NCBI GenBank assembly: GCA_018672315.1
Contig: CP076053.1
Location: 1,103,827-1,167,826, forward strand
DNA length: 64,000 nucleotides
Direction of reading: 5' to 3'
Source: Nocardioidaceae bacterium
Lineage (GTDB): Bacteria > Actinomycetota > Actinomycetes > Propionibacteriales > Nocardioidaceae
Shown: piece by piece, positions 21,507-36,786 of the stretch
How the letters are laid out: each line of letters starts with the position of its first letter
Numbering within the stretch: position 1 is the stretch's first letter
Program-made: the position numbers and the translations under genes
Notes under the pieces: model-generated
Databases searched by the model: none
What the model was told of the DNA's origin: nothing
What the model saw: only the letters and a program-made list of their open reading frames with translations

Positions 21507-24341
21507 TCACCGTGCGGCCGCCAGGAGCTCGGCGAGGTGCAGGGCCCGGACGTCGGCGAGGTCGTCGAGCTGGGTGCGGCAGGAGAAGCCGTCGGCGAGC
21601 ACCACCGCACCGGGCGGAGCCTGGCGTACGGCGGGCAGCAGCTGCTGCTCGGCCACCGCGACCGACACCTCGTAGTGGCCCTCCTCGACCCCGAAGTTGC
21701 CCGCCAGGCCGCAGCACCCGCCGACCCTGACGACCTCGGCCCCGGTGCTCCGGAGCAGGGCCTCGTCCGCCTTCCACCCCAGCACGCTGTGGTGGTGGCA
21801 GTGCGGCTGCACCACCACGGTGGTGCCCGTGAGGTCGGGCGGGGTCCAGGCGGGCACGTCGGCGAGCAGCTCCGCGAGGGTCTTGACCCCGGCGGCCACC
21901 TCGGCGACGCGCGGGTCGTCGACCAGCTGCTCGGCCTCGGTCCGCAGCGTCGCCAGGCACGAGGGCTCGAGTCCGAGCACGGGCACGCCGGAGGCGACGT
22001 ACGGGTGCAGCGTGGCGACCGCGTCGCCGACGATGCGGGCGGCCGCGTCGAGCTGGCCCGTGGAGATCCACGTCAACCCGCAGCAGGCGCGCTCGGGGAT
22101 GACCCCGACCGTCAGACCGACCGACTCCAGCAACCGCACCGCGGCGACGCCCCCGTCGGGTGAGAAGTGGTCGGTGAAGGAGTCGGCCCACACCCACACG
22201 TCGGGGCGGGCGTCCGTGGGCAGACGCGGAGCCATCCGTCGCAGCGTCCAGGTCGCGAAGCGCGGCAGCGAGCGCCGCTGGTCCACGCCGGCGACCGTCC
22301 GCGCGGCCCGGGCCAGGGCCGGCACCTTCAGCGAGGCGTTGGCAAGCGGTGCGACCGGGGCCGTCAGCCGCGCCCACAGCGGGAGCCGCCCGAGCACGTA
22401 GTGGCTGCGGGGCCGGCGTCGTCCCTTGAAGCGCTGGTGCAACGCCTCGGCCTTGTACGCCGCCATGTCCACACCGGTCGGGCAGTCGCTGGCGCAGCCC
22501 TTGCACGACAGGCACAGGTCGAGCGCCTCGTGGACCTCCGGGGAGTCCCACCCGCCGTCGACGAGACGACCGTCGAGCATCTCCTGCAGCACCCGGGCTC
22601 GGCCACGCGTGGAGTCCCGCTCGTTGCGCGTGGCGTCGTAGGAGGGACACATGACCCCGGTGCCCTGGGTGACCGCGACGCACTTGCCGACGCCGGTGCA
22701 GCGGTGCGCGGCCCGGTCGATGGATCCACCGTCCTCGACCAGCCGCAGGCGGGTCCGCGGCAGTGCGGCCCGGTGGCCGCCCACCCTGATCGCGGCGTCG
22801 AGCGGATCGGGGTCGACGAGCACGCCGGGGTTGAGCAGGGCGTCGGGGTCCATCAGGTGCTTGACGCCACGGAACATGGCCATGGCGGTCTCGTCGTACA
22901 TGCGGGGCAGCAGCTCCGAACGGGCGCGACCGTCGCCGTGCTCGCCGGAGAGGCTCCCGCCGTGGGAGGCGACGAGGTCGGCGGCCTCCTCCACGAAGCG
23001 TCGGTAGTCGCCACGCCCGCCGTCCTCGGCCAGCGGGAAGTCGATGCGTACGTGCACGCAGCCCTCGCCGAAGTGGCCGTAGGGCACCCCGCCCAGGCCG
23101 TGGGCGTCGAGCAGCGTGTCGAACTCGCGCAGGTAGGTGCCCAGCCGCGCCGGCGGCACCGCCGCGTCCTCCCAGCCGGCGTGGCACGGGCGGTCGAGCG
23201 ACCGTGCGGCCAGCCCGGCCCCGTCCTCGCGGATCCGCCACAGCGCCGCCTGCTCGGCGACGTCGGAGACGACGCGGTGGGGCACGCCGGCGGTGGCGGC
23301 CACGGCCTGGGCCGCGGCGTGCGCGGCCTCGCGGGAGTCGCCGACCACCTCGGCGATCAGCCATCCTCCGCCGGGCGGCAGCTCGGGCACCGACGCCCCG
23401 GGCCGAGACCGGACCACGTCGACGATGCCCTGTCCGAGGCCTTCGCAGGCCACCAGGTCGTGCTGGAGGAGCGCGGGCACGGCGTCGGCGGCGTCGGCCA
23501 TGTCGGCGTACCCGAGGACCGCGACCGCCCGCGCCACCGGCTCGCGCACGAGTGACATCGTCGCGTCGAGCACGACCGCCAACGTGCCCTCGGACCCGGC
23601 GATGAAGCGGTCGAGGCGGCGACCGTTCTCCGGCAGCAGCTGCTCGAGCGCGTACCCCGAGACCTGACGACCGAACTGGCCGAAGCGGGGCCGGATCTCG
23701 CCGAGCCGGTCACCGACGAAGGCGCCGAGGCGCTCGGCGAGGGCCTCGGCCTGCGCCCCCTGCGAGGCGAGGTCGCGGGAGGTGTCGACCACCGTCCCGT
23801 CAGCCAGCAGCAGCCGGGCGGAGACGATGTTGTCGCTCGTACGCCCGTAGCCGAGCGCCCGCGACCCGCAGGCGTTGTTGCCGATCATGCCGCCGATGGT
23901 GCAGCGGGTGTGCGTCGAGGGGTCGGGGCCGAAGCGCCACCCGTGCGGGCCCGCCGCACGCTGCAGGTCGGCGTGGACCAGGCCGGGCTGCACGCGTGCG
24001 TGGCCCGCCTCGGGGTCGAGCTCGAGCACCTGGGTCAGGTGGCTGCGCGTGTCGAGCACGATCCCCGGGCCCATGGCGTTGCCCGCGATGGACGTGCCGG
24101 CGCCACGCATCGTCAGCGGGGTGCCGGTCTCGCGTGCTGCCGCGAGCGTGGCCGCGACCTCCTCGGCGTCGCGGGGGCTCACCACCACCTGGGGCACGAC
24201 GCGGTAGAGGCTCGCGTCGGTCGACATGAGGCCGCGCCGCAGCGTGGAGTCGTCGACCTCGCGGACGCCGTGACGTCGCAGGGCGGCGACGACGTCGGCC
24301 CGAGCCGCCCCGGGGGGTGTCTGCTCGACGGTGCTCGTCAC
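21507..24341 (-). CDS. FAD/4Fe-4S fusion D-2-hydroxyacid dehydrogenase (YdiJ / GlcD-GlpC type)
   Basis: The 944-residue protein fuses an FAD-binding PCMH domain (MRGAGTSIAGNAMGPGIVLD; TIGGMIGNNACGSRALGYG) and an FAD-oxidase C-terminal domain (GGVPYGHFGEGCVHVRI, SGEHGDGRARSELL). A two-cluster ferredoxin module follows (CTGVGKC, then CLSCKGCASDCPTG), then GlpC-type CCG motifs (ACCGLTWISTG, GGCCGLAGNFG). E. coli YdiJ has this layout and oxidises D-2-hydroxyglutarate; D-lactate dehydrogenases are related. The GTG start overlaps the upstream transhydrogenase-like gene by 4 bp, which favours D-2-hydroxyglutarate. Electrons probably go to the quinone pool through a partner not seen here. Confidence 0.85.
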   Translation of the reverse strand: MTSTVEQTPPGAARADVVAALRRHGVREVDDSTLRRGLMSTDASLYRVVPQVVVSPRDAEEVAATLAAARETGTPLTMRGAGTSIAGNAMGPGIVLDTRSHLTQVLELDPEAGHARVQPGLVHADLQRAAGPHGWRFGPDPSTHTRCTIGGMIGNNACGSRALGYGRTSDNIVSARLLLADGTVVDTSRDLASQGAQAEALAERLGAFVGDRLGEIRPRFGQFGRQVSGYALEQLLPENGRRLDRFIAGSEGTLAVVLDATMSLVREPVARAVAVLGYADMADAADAVPALLQHDLVACEGLGQGIVDVVRSRPGASVPELPPGGGWLIAEVVGDSREAAHAAAQAVAATAGVPHRVVSDVAEQAALWRIREDGAGLAARSLDRPCHAGWEDAAVPPARLGTYLREFDTLLDAHGLGGVPYGHFGEGCVHVRIDFPLAEDGGRGDYRRFVEEAADLVASHGGSLSGEHGDGRARSELLPRMYDETAMAMFRGVKHLMDPDALLNPGVLVDPDPLDAAIRVGGHRAALPRTRLRLVEDGGSIDRAAHRCTGVGKCVAVTQGTGVMCPSYDATRNERDSTRGRARVLQEMLDGRLVDGGWDSPEVHEALDLCLSCKGCASDCPTGVDMAAYKAEALHQRFKGRRRPRSHYVLGRLPLWARLTAPVAPLANASLKVPALARAARTVAGVDQRRSLPRFATWTLRRMAPRLPTDARPDVWVWADSFTDHFSPDGGVAAVRLLESVGLTVGVIPERACCGLTWISTGQLDAAARIVGDAVATLHPYVASGVPVLGLEPSCLATLRTEAEQLVDDPRVAEVAAGVKTLAELLADVPAWTPPDLTGTTVVVQPHCHHHSVLGWKADEALLRSTGAEVVRVGGCCGLAGNFGVEEGHYEVSVAVAEQQLLPAVRQAPPGAVVLADGFSCRTQLDDLADVRALHLAELLAAAR

Positions 24342-25603
24342 CAGATCTCCAGCGAGGCCGTCAGAATGGCCGCCGCGTCCTCGGCGGTGACCTCGCGCGG
24401 CGCCGTCGCGAGCAGGCGCTGCTGCTTGAGGGTCCCCTCGACGAGCGCGTCGACGTCACCCTCGGCGTACCCCACCTCGCCGAGACCGTTGGGGATGCCG
24501 ATGTCGCGCATCAGGTCGGCGAGCACCCTCGGGAGGGTGTCGGCGTCGCGGCCGTGGTCGTGGCCGGGCGCCAGCAGCTCGGCGGCCTGCAGGTGCCGTT
24601 GCGGGTCGGAGTCGAAGGTGAACCGGAATGCCTCGGGTGCGGTCAGGGAGACCGCCATGCCGTGGGGCACCATCGCGTGGTCGGCGTCGTAGCCCGCCGG
24701 TCGGAAGTCACGCACCTGGCCCGCGACGGGGTAGGCGTTGGCGTGGGGGATGTGGACGCCGGCGTTGCCGAACCCGAGCCCCGCGAACGTGGCGGCCAGC
24801 GCCATCTGCTCGCGGGCCTGCGCGTCCTCGCCGTGGGCGACGGCGGTGCGGAAGGAGCCGGCCAGCAGCGTCATCGCACGCTCGGACCACAGGTCCGCCA
24901 CGGGGTTGGAGCCGCAGTAGGGCACACGCTGCTCGGGCCGCTTGCGCTCGTAGCTCGTGTAGGGCCGGGCGGTCCACGACTCCAGCGCGTGGCAGAGGAT
25001 GTCCATGCCTGCAGCTGCGGTCACGCCCGCCGGCTGCGTCATGGTCAGGTCAGGGTCCACGACCGCGAGCACCGGCCGCAGCCGGGCGTGGCTGATGCCG
25101 GACTTCACGTGCTGCTCGAGCACGTCGAGCACGCAGATGGTGGTCGACTCTGAGCCGGTCCCGGTCGTCGTCGGCACCGCGACGAGGGGGTGCAGCACGT
25201 TGACGGGGTTCCGGCCGCCGCCCACGGGGGCGTTGACGTAGTCGATCAGCTCACCCGGGTTGGTCAGCAGCAGGTTGACGGCCTTGGCCGTGTCGATGCA
25301 CGACCCACCACCCACGGCGACGAAGCCGTCGAAGGGACCGTGCTCGCGGGCCCAGGAGATCGCCGCCTCGAGGCTCACGTCGGTCGGCTCGACCTGGACG
25401 CGGTCGAAGACGGCGACCTCGACGCCGGCCGCACGGATCTGGTCCGCGATGCGCTCGGGGTGCCCGGTCGCCGCGACCCCGGCGTCGGTGACCAGCAGCG
25501 CGCGCGAGACGCCGAGCTCGCCGAGGTCGTGTCCGACCTCGTCCGAGGCACCGGGCCCGAACTTGAGGGAGGGAGCGCCATAGGTGAAGACCGACTCAGC
25601 CAT
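24338..25603 (-). CDS. Iron-type alcohol dehydrogenase, hydroxyacid-oxoacid transhydrogenase-like
   Basis: The 421-residue group III alcohol dehydrogenase has GGGSCIDTAKAVNLL, the NAD-site VAVPTTTGTGSE and metal-ligand regions AGMDILCHALES, NAGVHIPHANAYP and DHAMVPHGMA. Beyond the general family it has segments I recall from human ADHFE1: DYVNAPVGGG, YCGSNPVADLW, FAGLGFGNAGVH, QRHLQAAELL. ADHFE1 moves hydride from 4-hydroxybutyrate to 2-oxoglutarate, making succinic semialdehyde and D-2-hydroxyglutarate. The downstream overlapping gene could re-oxidise that product. TAGGCT ends 6 nt before the ATG (leaderless). A general iron alcohol dehydrogenase is the fallback call. Confidence 0.85.
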   Translation of the reverse strand: MAESVFTYGAPSLKFGPGASDEVGHDLGELGVSRALLVTDAGVAATGHPERIADQIRAAGVEVAVFDRVQVEPTDVSLEAAISWAREHGPFDGFVAVGGGSCIDTAKAVNLLLTNPGELIDYVNAPVGGGRNPVNVLHPLVAVPTTTGTGSESTTICVLDVLEQHVKSGISHARLRPVLAVVDPDLTMTQPAGVTAAAGMDILCHALESWTARPYTSYERKRPEQRVPYCGSNPVADLWSERAMTLLAGSFRTAVAHGEDAQAREQMALAATFAGLGFGNAGVHIPHANAYPVAGQVRDFRPAGYDADHAMVPHGMAVSLTAPEAFRFTFDSDPQRHLQAAELLAPGHDHGRDADTLPRVLADLMRDIGIPNGLGEVGYAEGDVDALVEGTLKQQRLLATAPREVTAEDAAAILTASLEIW

Positions 25604-25609
25604 GTGGGC

Positions 25610-25615
25610 AGCCTA
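25610..25615 (-). promoter_or_regulatory. -10 box of the transhydrogenase/dehydrogenase operon
   Basis: TAGGCT on the minus strand, 6 nt before the ATG at 25603: leaderless geometry. The expected -35 position falls inside the 10-bp tandem repeats that begin at 25624. Confidence 0.45.
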
Positions 25616-25623
25616 GTTCGGCC

Positions 25624-25663
25624 GCGGTCGGCAGCGGTCGGCAGCGGTCGGCAGCGGTCGGCA
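25624..25663. repeat. Four perfect 10-bp tandem repeats at a promoter
   Basis: The unit GCGGTCGGCA occurs four times head to tail without change. It sits 8 to 48 nt upstream of the TAGGCT box and just beyond the stop of the double-Nudix gene. The period is about one helical turn, so any bound protein would see the units on one face of the DNA. Confidence 0.95.
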
Positions 25664-25673
25664 GCCCCGTCGC

Positions 25674-26654
25674 TCAGTCCTTGACGACGGCGGTGACGAG
25701 CTCGGTGGTGGGCAGCTCGCCACGACGGAGCCGTGCGACGTCCACCCACGCCGCCTCCACGACCTCGTCCTCGCTGCCGGGACGCAGGTCCGCGCCGGGC
25801 GACACGCGGGCGGCGAAGACGAGCTGGACGCCGTGAAAGTCCTCGAACCTGCCGTCGGGGGCCGTGCCGGTCACGTGGTGGTCGCGCACCTCACGGAGCT
25901 CCCCGACCTCGACGCCGACACCGCACTCCTCGGCGACCTCGCGGCGTACGGCGTCCACGGGATTCTCCCCGTGCTCGATGCCGCCCCCGGGCAGCGTCCA
26001 CAGACCGCCGCCATGGCGGATCGACTCACCGATGCGGGCCAGCAGCACCTGCGTCGCCCCCGCGTGCTCACGGGTCGCCAGCGCGTACGCCGAGAGCCGC
26101 TGCTTGCGCACGGGCCGGTGCTCCGCGACCGCCTCACGCACCCACGCCACCAACGTCACCGCGCCGGAGTCGATGTCGTCCCACGGGACCCAGCGGGCCT
26201 CGACCGTGGACCCGTCGACCTCGACCGTGCGGGGCGTCGGGGCGTCGAGCGGCACCCAGGCGTCGTACACGAGCCGCACGCTGTGCTGGTCGACCAACCC
26301 GTCGAGCACCGTGCCCGACCCCGTGTACACGCGCGCCGTCTCACCCACGACCGCCGACAGGCCGGTCTCCTCGACCATCTCGCGGGCCACGGTCTCGCGG
26401 GGGTGCTCGCCGAACTCCACACCGCCACCGGGCAGCGTCCAGCGCGGCTGGGGGCTGACGCGCTTCGCGAGCCGCACCAGCAGGATGGCCCCGGGACGGC
26501 AGATCACGGCGTACGCCGCCAGGCGCTGCCGCCGACGACGACCGCCCTCGGAGGACTCGTGCGCGGCGGCCGCGGGCGGTGCCTGACCGGTGCCGCGGTC
26601 GGGTCGTGGGCCGGGCTCGGGCGGACGCGGCGGCGGGTGCGGTACGGCGTCCAT
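25674..26654 (-). CDS. Tandem Nudix hydrolase (two intact Nudix domains)
   Basis: The 326-residue protein has a disordered Pro-rich N-terminus (1-40) and two complete Nudix boxes. One is GGVEFGEHPRETVAREMVEE at about 78-97, followed by TGL. The other is GGIEHGENPVDAVRREVAEE at about 224-243, followed by CGV. Both fit Gx5Ex7REUxEExGU with all catalytic residues. Each domain also has a strand pattern ending WTLPGGG. Nudix enzymes cleave nucleoside diphosphate derivatives; the substrate is unknown. The ATG at 26654 is favoured because TAGAGT ends 7 nt upstream; a GTG three codons earlier is the alternative. Confidence 0.85.
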   Translation of the reverse strand: MDAVPHPPPRPPEPGPRPDRGTGQAPPAAAAHESSEGGRRRRQRLAAYAVICRPGAILLVRLAKRVSPQPRWTLPGGGVEFGEHPRETVAREMVEETGLSAVVGETARVYTGSGTVLDGLVDQHSVRLVYDAWVPLDAPTPRTVEVDGSTVEARWVPWDDIDSGAVTLVAWVREAVAEHRPVRKQRLSAYALATREHAGATQVLLARIGESIRHGGGLWTLPGGGIEHGENPVDAVRREVAEECGVGVEVGELREVRDHHVTGTAPDGRFEDFHGVQLVFAARVSPGADLRPGSEDEVVEAAWVDVARLRRGELPTTELVTAVVKD

Positions 26655-26661
26655 GCGTCCC

Positions 26662-26667
26662 ACTCTA
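26662..26667 (-). promoter_or_regulatory. -10 box of the Nudix gene overlapping the acyltransferase stop
   Basis: TAGAGT on the minus strand, 7 nt before the ATG at 26654. Its TAG (26665-26667) is also the stop codon of the upstream acyltransferase gene, the same arrangement as panD/nadB. Confidence 0.4.
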
Positions 26668-27438
26668 GGAGCCGCGCGGTCGCCAGACGGGTTCGCGAGC
26701 GCTCGCCGGGGCTGGATTGCGTCGCCTCCCCGCCCGCGTGTCGTACGCGTGTCCGCCCAGGTGGCGGGGATGCCACCACGCGTACGTCCCGTCGCCCGGC
26801 GCGTGCTCGGGGCGCCGCTGCACGTCGTCGAGCATCCCCTGCAGACGCGTGCCGAGACGGCCCGTGAGGGCGTCCACGGTCTCGTGCTCGGAGGGTGTCA
26901 GCGGGGCTCCGACGAGCACGTCGACCAGCCGGCCGCGACGCGCCGCGACGTGGTCGACGGTGGCGAGGCGCTGGGTGCCCCACACGACCACCGGGAGCAG
27001 CGGGGCTCCCGTGGTCACCGCCAGCGCCGCCGGGCCCGGCATCAGGTCACGCACCGTGAGGCTCGGGCTCAGCCCGGCCTCGGGGAAGGCCCCCACGACC
27101 TCCCCCGCCTCCAGGGCGTCGCGGGCACGGAGCAGCGCGTACGCCCCGACCTCGCGGTGCACCGGCACGTGTCCCATGGCGTCCATGGCACGTGCGAGCG
27201 CCGGGTGGACGTCCCAGATGTCGCCGCGGCACAGGAACCGCACGAAGCGACCTCGGGTCCGGGCGGCGTACTCCACCAGCAGGAAGTCGAGGTAGGAGAC
27301 GTGGTTGCCGGCCAGCACGGCGGGTCCGGTCGTGGGCACGTGCTCGGTGCCGTGCAACCGGACGCGGACGCCGAAAGCGGCGAGGCCGGCCAGACCGAGG
27401 CGGTTGGCGGCGCGGTAGGTCAGCTCGGAGGCGGGCAC
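26665..27438 (-). CDS. PlsC-type 1-acylglycerol-3-phosphate acyltransferase family protein
   Basis: The 257-residue protein has the acyltransferase motif I NHVSYLD (H-x4-D), a motif II-like segment RFLCRGDIWD, motif III GAFPEAGLS (FPEG variant with Ala) and motif IV LLPVVVWG. It probably acylates a lysophospholipid or similar acceptor at the inner membrane face. A C-terminal basic tail (GRRRNPAPAS) is disordered. It starts 13 nt after the MenJ-like reductase gene, so the two are likely co-transcribed. Substrate is not determinable from sequence. Confidence 0.85.
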   Translation of the reverse strand: MPASELTYRAANRLGLAGLAAFGVRVRLHGTEHVPTTGPAVLAGNHVSYLDFLLVEYAARTRGRFVRFLCRGDIWDVHPALARAMDAMGHVPVHREVGAYALLRARDALEAGEVVGAFPEAGLSPSLTVRDLMPGPAALAVTTGAPLLPVVVWGTQRLATVDHVAARRGRLVDVLVGAPLTPSEHETVDALTGRLGTRLQGMLDDVQRRPEHAPGDGTYAWWHPRHLGGHAYDTRAGRRRNPAPASAREPVWRPRGS

Positions 27439-27451
27439 GGTCCGTGCCGGC

Positions 27452-28723
27452 TCAGCTGAAGGGCGGGCGGGTGTCCAGGGCGACGGAACGCCGGCCCGCC
27501 CAACGCCACACGCGAGCGGCCCGGTCCTTGTCGTGCTCGGTGACGAGGTTGCCCATCCACCGCAGCGCGAGCGTCATCAGCCAGGTCGAGCGCATGCCGG
27601 CAGGGCCGAGGGTCGGGAGCAACCCGGGCACCGTCGTGAGCCCGGCGAGGCGGCGGGCGACGGAGAACGCCTCGCCGTACTCGCGGCGCAGGGTCTCGGG
27701 CCAGACACGCTGCAGCTCGATGCCTTCGACGAGCAGGTCCGCGACGAGGCGGCCGGTCTCCAGCCCGTAGTCGATGCCCTCGCCGTTCAGCGGGTTGACG
27801 CAGCCGGCGGCGTCGCCGACGAGCGCCCAGTTCGGGCCGGCGACACCGGAGACCGCGCCTCCCATCGGCAGCAGGGCCGAGGTGGGGGCGCGCATGTCCC
27901 CGACCAGGCCGAAGCCCGCCCGGCGCTCGTCGAGGTAGTGCTGCATGAGGGGGCGCAGCGCGATGTCGGCGGGGCGTCTGGCCGTCGCGAGCGTCCCGAC
28001 GCCGAGGTTCACCTGTCCCTTGCCGAGCGGGAAGATCCAGCCGTAGCCGGACAGGATCTCGCCGTCGACGTCGCGCAGCTCGAGGTGGGAGGAGATCCAC
28101 GGGTCGTCGGCGTGCGTGTCGGTGTCGACGTAGCAGCGCCCGGCCACGCCGTAGACGGTGTCGCGGTGCCATTCCCGGCCCAGGGCCTTGCCCAGCGGCG
28201 ACCGGACCCCGTCGGCGACGACGAGCCGGTCGCAGGCGATCTCGAACGTCTCGGTGGTGCGGTCGCGGCCCCGGCCGGTGCGGCGCTCGAAGACGACGGC
28301 GCGTACGCGTCCGCCCTCGGTCCGGGCGTCGACGGCGCGGGCCTGCTCGACCATCGTGGCGCCGTCGGCCACGGCGACCTCCCGGATGCGGTCGTCGAGC
28401 TCGGTGCGGGGCACGGCGGAGCCGGTCTCGGGGAGTGTGCCCCCGGGCCAGGGGAGGTGGAGCACCTGCCCGAACCCGTGGGCGCGGAGCCCCTGGTTGA
28501 CGGGGTGCTCGGCGAGCCAGTCCCCCAGGCCGAGGCGGCGCAGCTCGTGCACCGCCCGCGGGGTCAGGCCGTCACCGCAGGTCTTGTCGCGCGGGAAGGT
28601 CGCGGCGTCGGCGAGCACCACGTCGAGGCCCGCTCGCGCGGCCCACGCAGCTGCAGCCGACCCGGCAGGACCGGCCCCGACGACGAGGACGTCGGTCTTC
28701 GCAGGGACCTCAGCAGCGCTCAC
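27452..28723 (-). CDS. Geranylgeranyl reductase family FAD oxidoreductase (MenJ-like)
   Basis: The 423-residue flavoprotein has the FAD motif VLVVGAGPAGSAAAAWAARA (residues 12-31), the family signature RDKTCGDGLTPRAVHEL and the second FAD motif WALVGDAAGCVNPLNGEGID. These match actinobacterial menaquinone reductase MenJ, which saturates one isoprene unit of menaquinone. Archaeal-type isoprenoid lipid reductases are the alternative. The start is GTG, with CAGAAT ending 6 nt before it. The nearby acyltransferase supports a membrane-lipid setting. Confidence 0.85.
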   Translation of the reverse strand: MSAAEVPAKTDVLVVGAGPAGSAAAAWAARAGLDVVLADAATFPRDKTCGDGLTPRAVHELRRLGLGDWLAEHPVNQGLRAHGFGQVLHLPWPGGTLPETGSAVPRTELDDRIREVAVADGATMVEQARAVDARTEGGRVRAVVFERRTGRGRDRTTETFEIACDRLVVADGVRSPLGKALGREWHRDTVYGVAGRCYVDTDTHADDPWISSHLELRDVDGEILSGYGWIFPLGKGQVNLGVGTLATARRPADIALRPLMQHYLDERRAGFGLVGDMRAPTSALLPMGGAVSGVAGPNWALVGDAAGCVNPLNGEGIDYGLETGRLVADLLVEGIELQRVWPETLRREYGEAFSVARRLAGLTTVPGLLPTLGPAGMRSTWLMTLALRWMGNLVTEHDKDRAARVWRWAGRRSVALDTRPPFS

Positions 28724-28990
28724 GCCCCCATTCTGGCCGATGGACGGTCACGCGCGGTCACTGCCCGCGAGGCCCGCACGGAGGGGGCCGCGCCCCCGGA
28801 CACCCGTCCTCCCCGGAGCCCCTCCGTCGCTGCGGCGGCGCGTCGCGGCCACAGCGACAGCAGGGGTCACGACCGACGGGCCGCGCCGCGGCCAAGCCGC
28901 TTGACGCTCCTCGAGGGGCCCCGGTCCAGCCGCGCGCCCGGCGCCGCGACCACGGGGTCCGGGGGCGCCCTCGCCTGGACGTAGGAGCAC
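28724..28990. other. Intergenic stretch between menJ-like gene and rpoC terminator
   Basis: No supported gene. The only structure I see is a small hairpin GGGGGC-CGC-GCCCCC at 28783-28797. The very high GC content gives chance open frames on both strands, none with a credible start or composition. Confidence 0.6.
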
Positions 28991-29034
28991 GTGAGCCCGC
29001 CGGGGCGACCTGGAGGTCGCCCCGGCGGGCTCAC
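28991..29034 (-). terminator. Strong terminator after rpoC
   Basis: A perfect 20-bp stem (left arm GTGAGCCCGCCGGGGCGACC) with a 4-nt TGGA loop, 72 nt past the rpoC stop. This is the longest uninterrupted hairpin in the window. It lacks a T-tract, so it would act as an I-shaped terminator, and it separates rpoBC from the genes that follow. Confidence 0.88.
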
Positions 29035-29106
29035 GCGCGCACGGAGGAAGGCGAGGGATCAGAGCCCCCGGACAGTCGGGACGGAGTCCCGACCATCAGC
29101 ACAGCC

Positions 29107-32976
<3,870 letters not shown>

Positions 32977-33085
32977 GGTGGCTGCAACCCTTCGTTAGGT
33001 CCTGCTGTGTGAAAAGTGAGGGTGGGGGTGGTCCCCCGCGGGGTGGTGCCGGGCCGGCGACGCCCTGGGCCGCCGGCCGCGGACC

Positions 33086-36541
<3,456 letters not shown>

Positions 36542-36637
36542 GAGAAACCTTCCAGAGGAATGCTCGAGAGGCGCCGACCCACCACAGTCCCGTCACCTGA
36601 CAGACAGGAGAGCATTTGAGGGAGGGCGCAAAGACAC

Positions 36638-36667
36638 AACCTAACGCACGAGCGCAGCATAAATCAA
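36638..36667 (-). promoter_or_regulatory. Housekeeping-type promoter of rpoBC
   Basis: TTGATT (36662-36667), an 18-nt spacer and TAGGTT (36638-36643) on the minus strand, in a locally A/T-richer patch. It predicts a leader of about 90 nt before the TTG start. It shows rpoB has its own promoter below the Mce operon. Confidence 0.55.
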
Positions 36668-36712
36668 CGCCGCAGAAGCTCGTCCTCGCTCAAGGATGCG
36701 TGCGGGGCGGGT

Positions 36713-36734
36713 CCGCGTCAAGCACCCTGCCCCG
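36713..36734 (-). terminator. Candidate terminator after the Mce operon
   Basis: Imperfect GC-rich hairpin CGGGGCGGGT / ACCCTGCCCCG with one bulge, about 50 nt past the stop of the last Mce-operon gene and upstream of the rpoB promoter. The loop is short and the pairing imperfect, so this is tentative. Confidence 0.35.
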
Positions 36735-36786
36735 GCCCGCCGTGTCCACACCCCTCACGACGCGGCGTTCGACGGCGCCGCGGGGC

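Noticed and set aside
28724-28990. A possible small gene in the gap before rpoC
   Set aside because: Chance frames exist on both strands, but none has a start signal, recognisable domain or coding-like composition.
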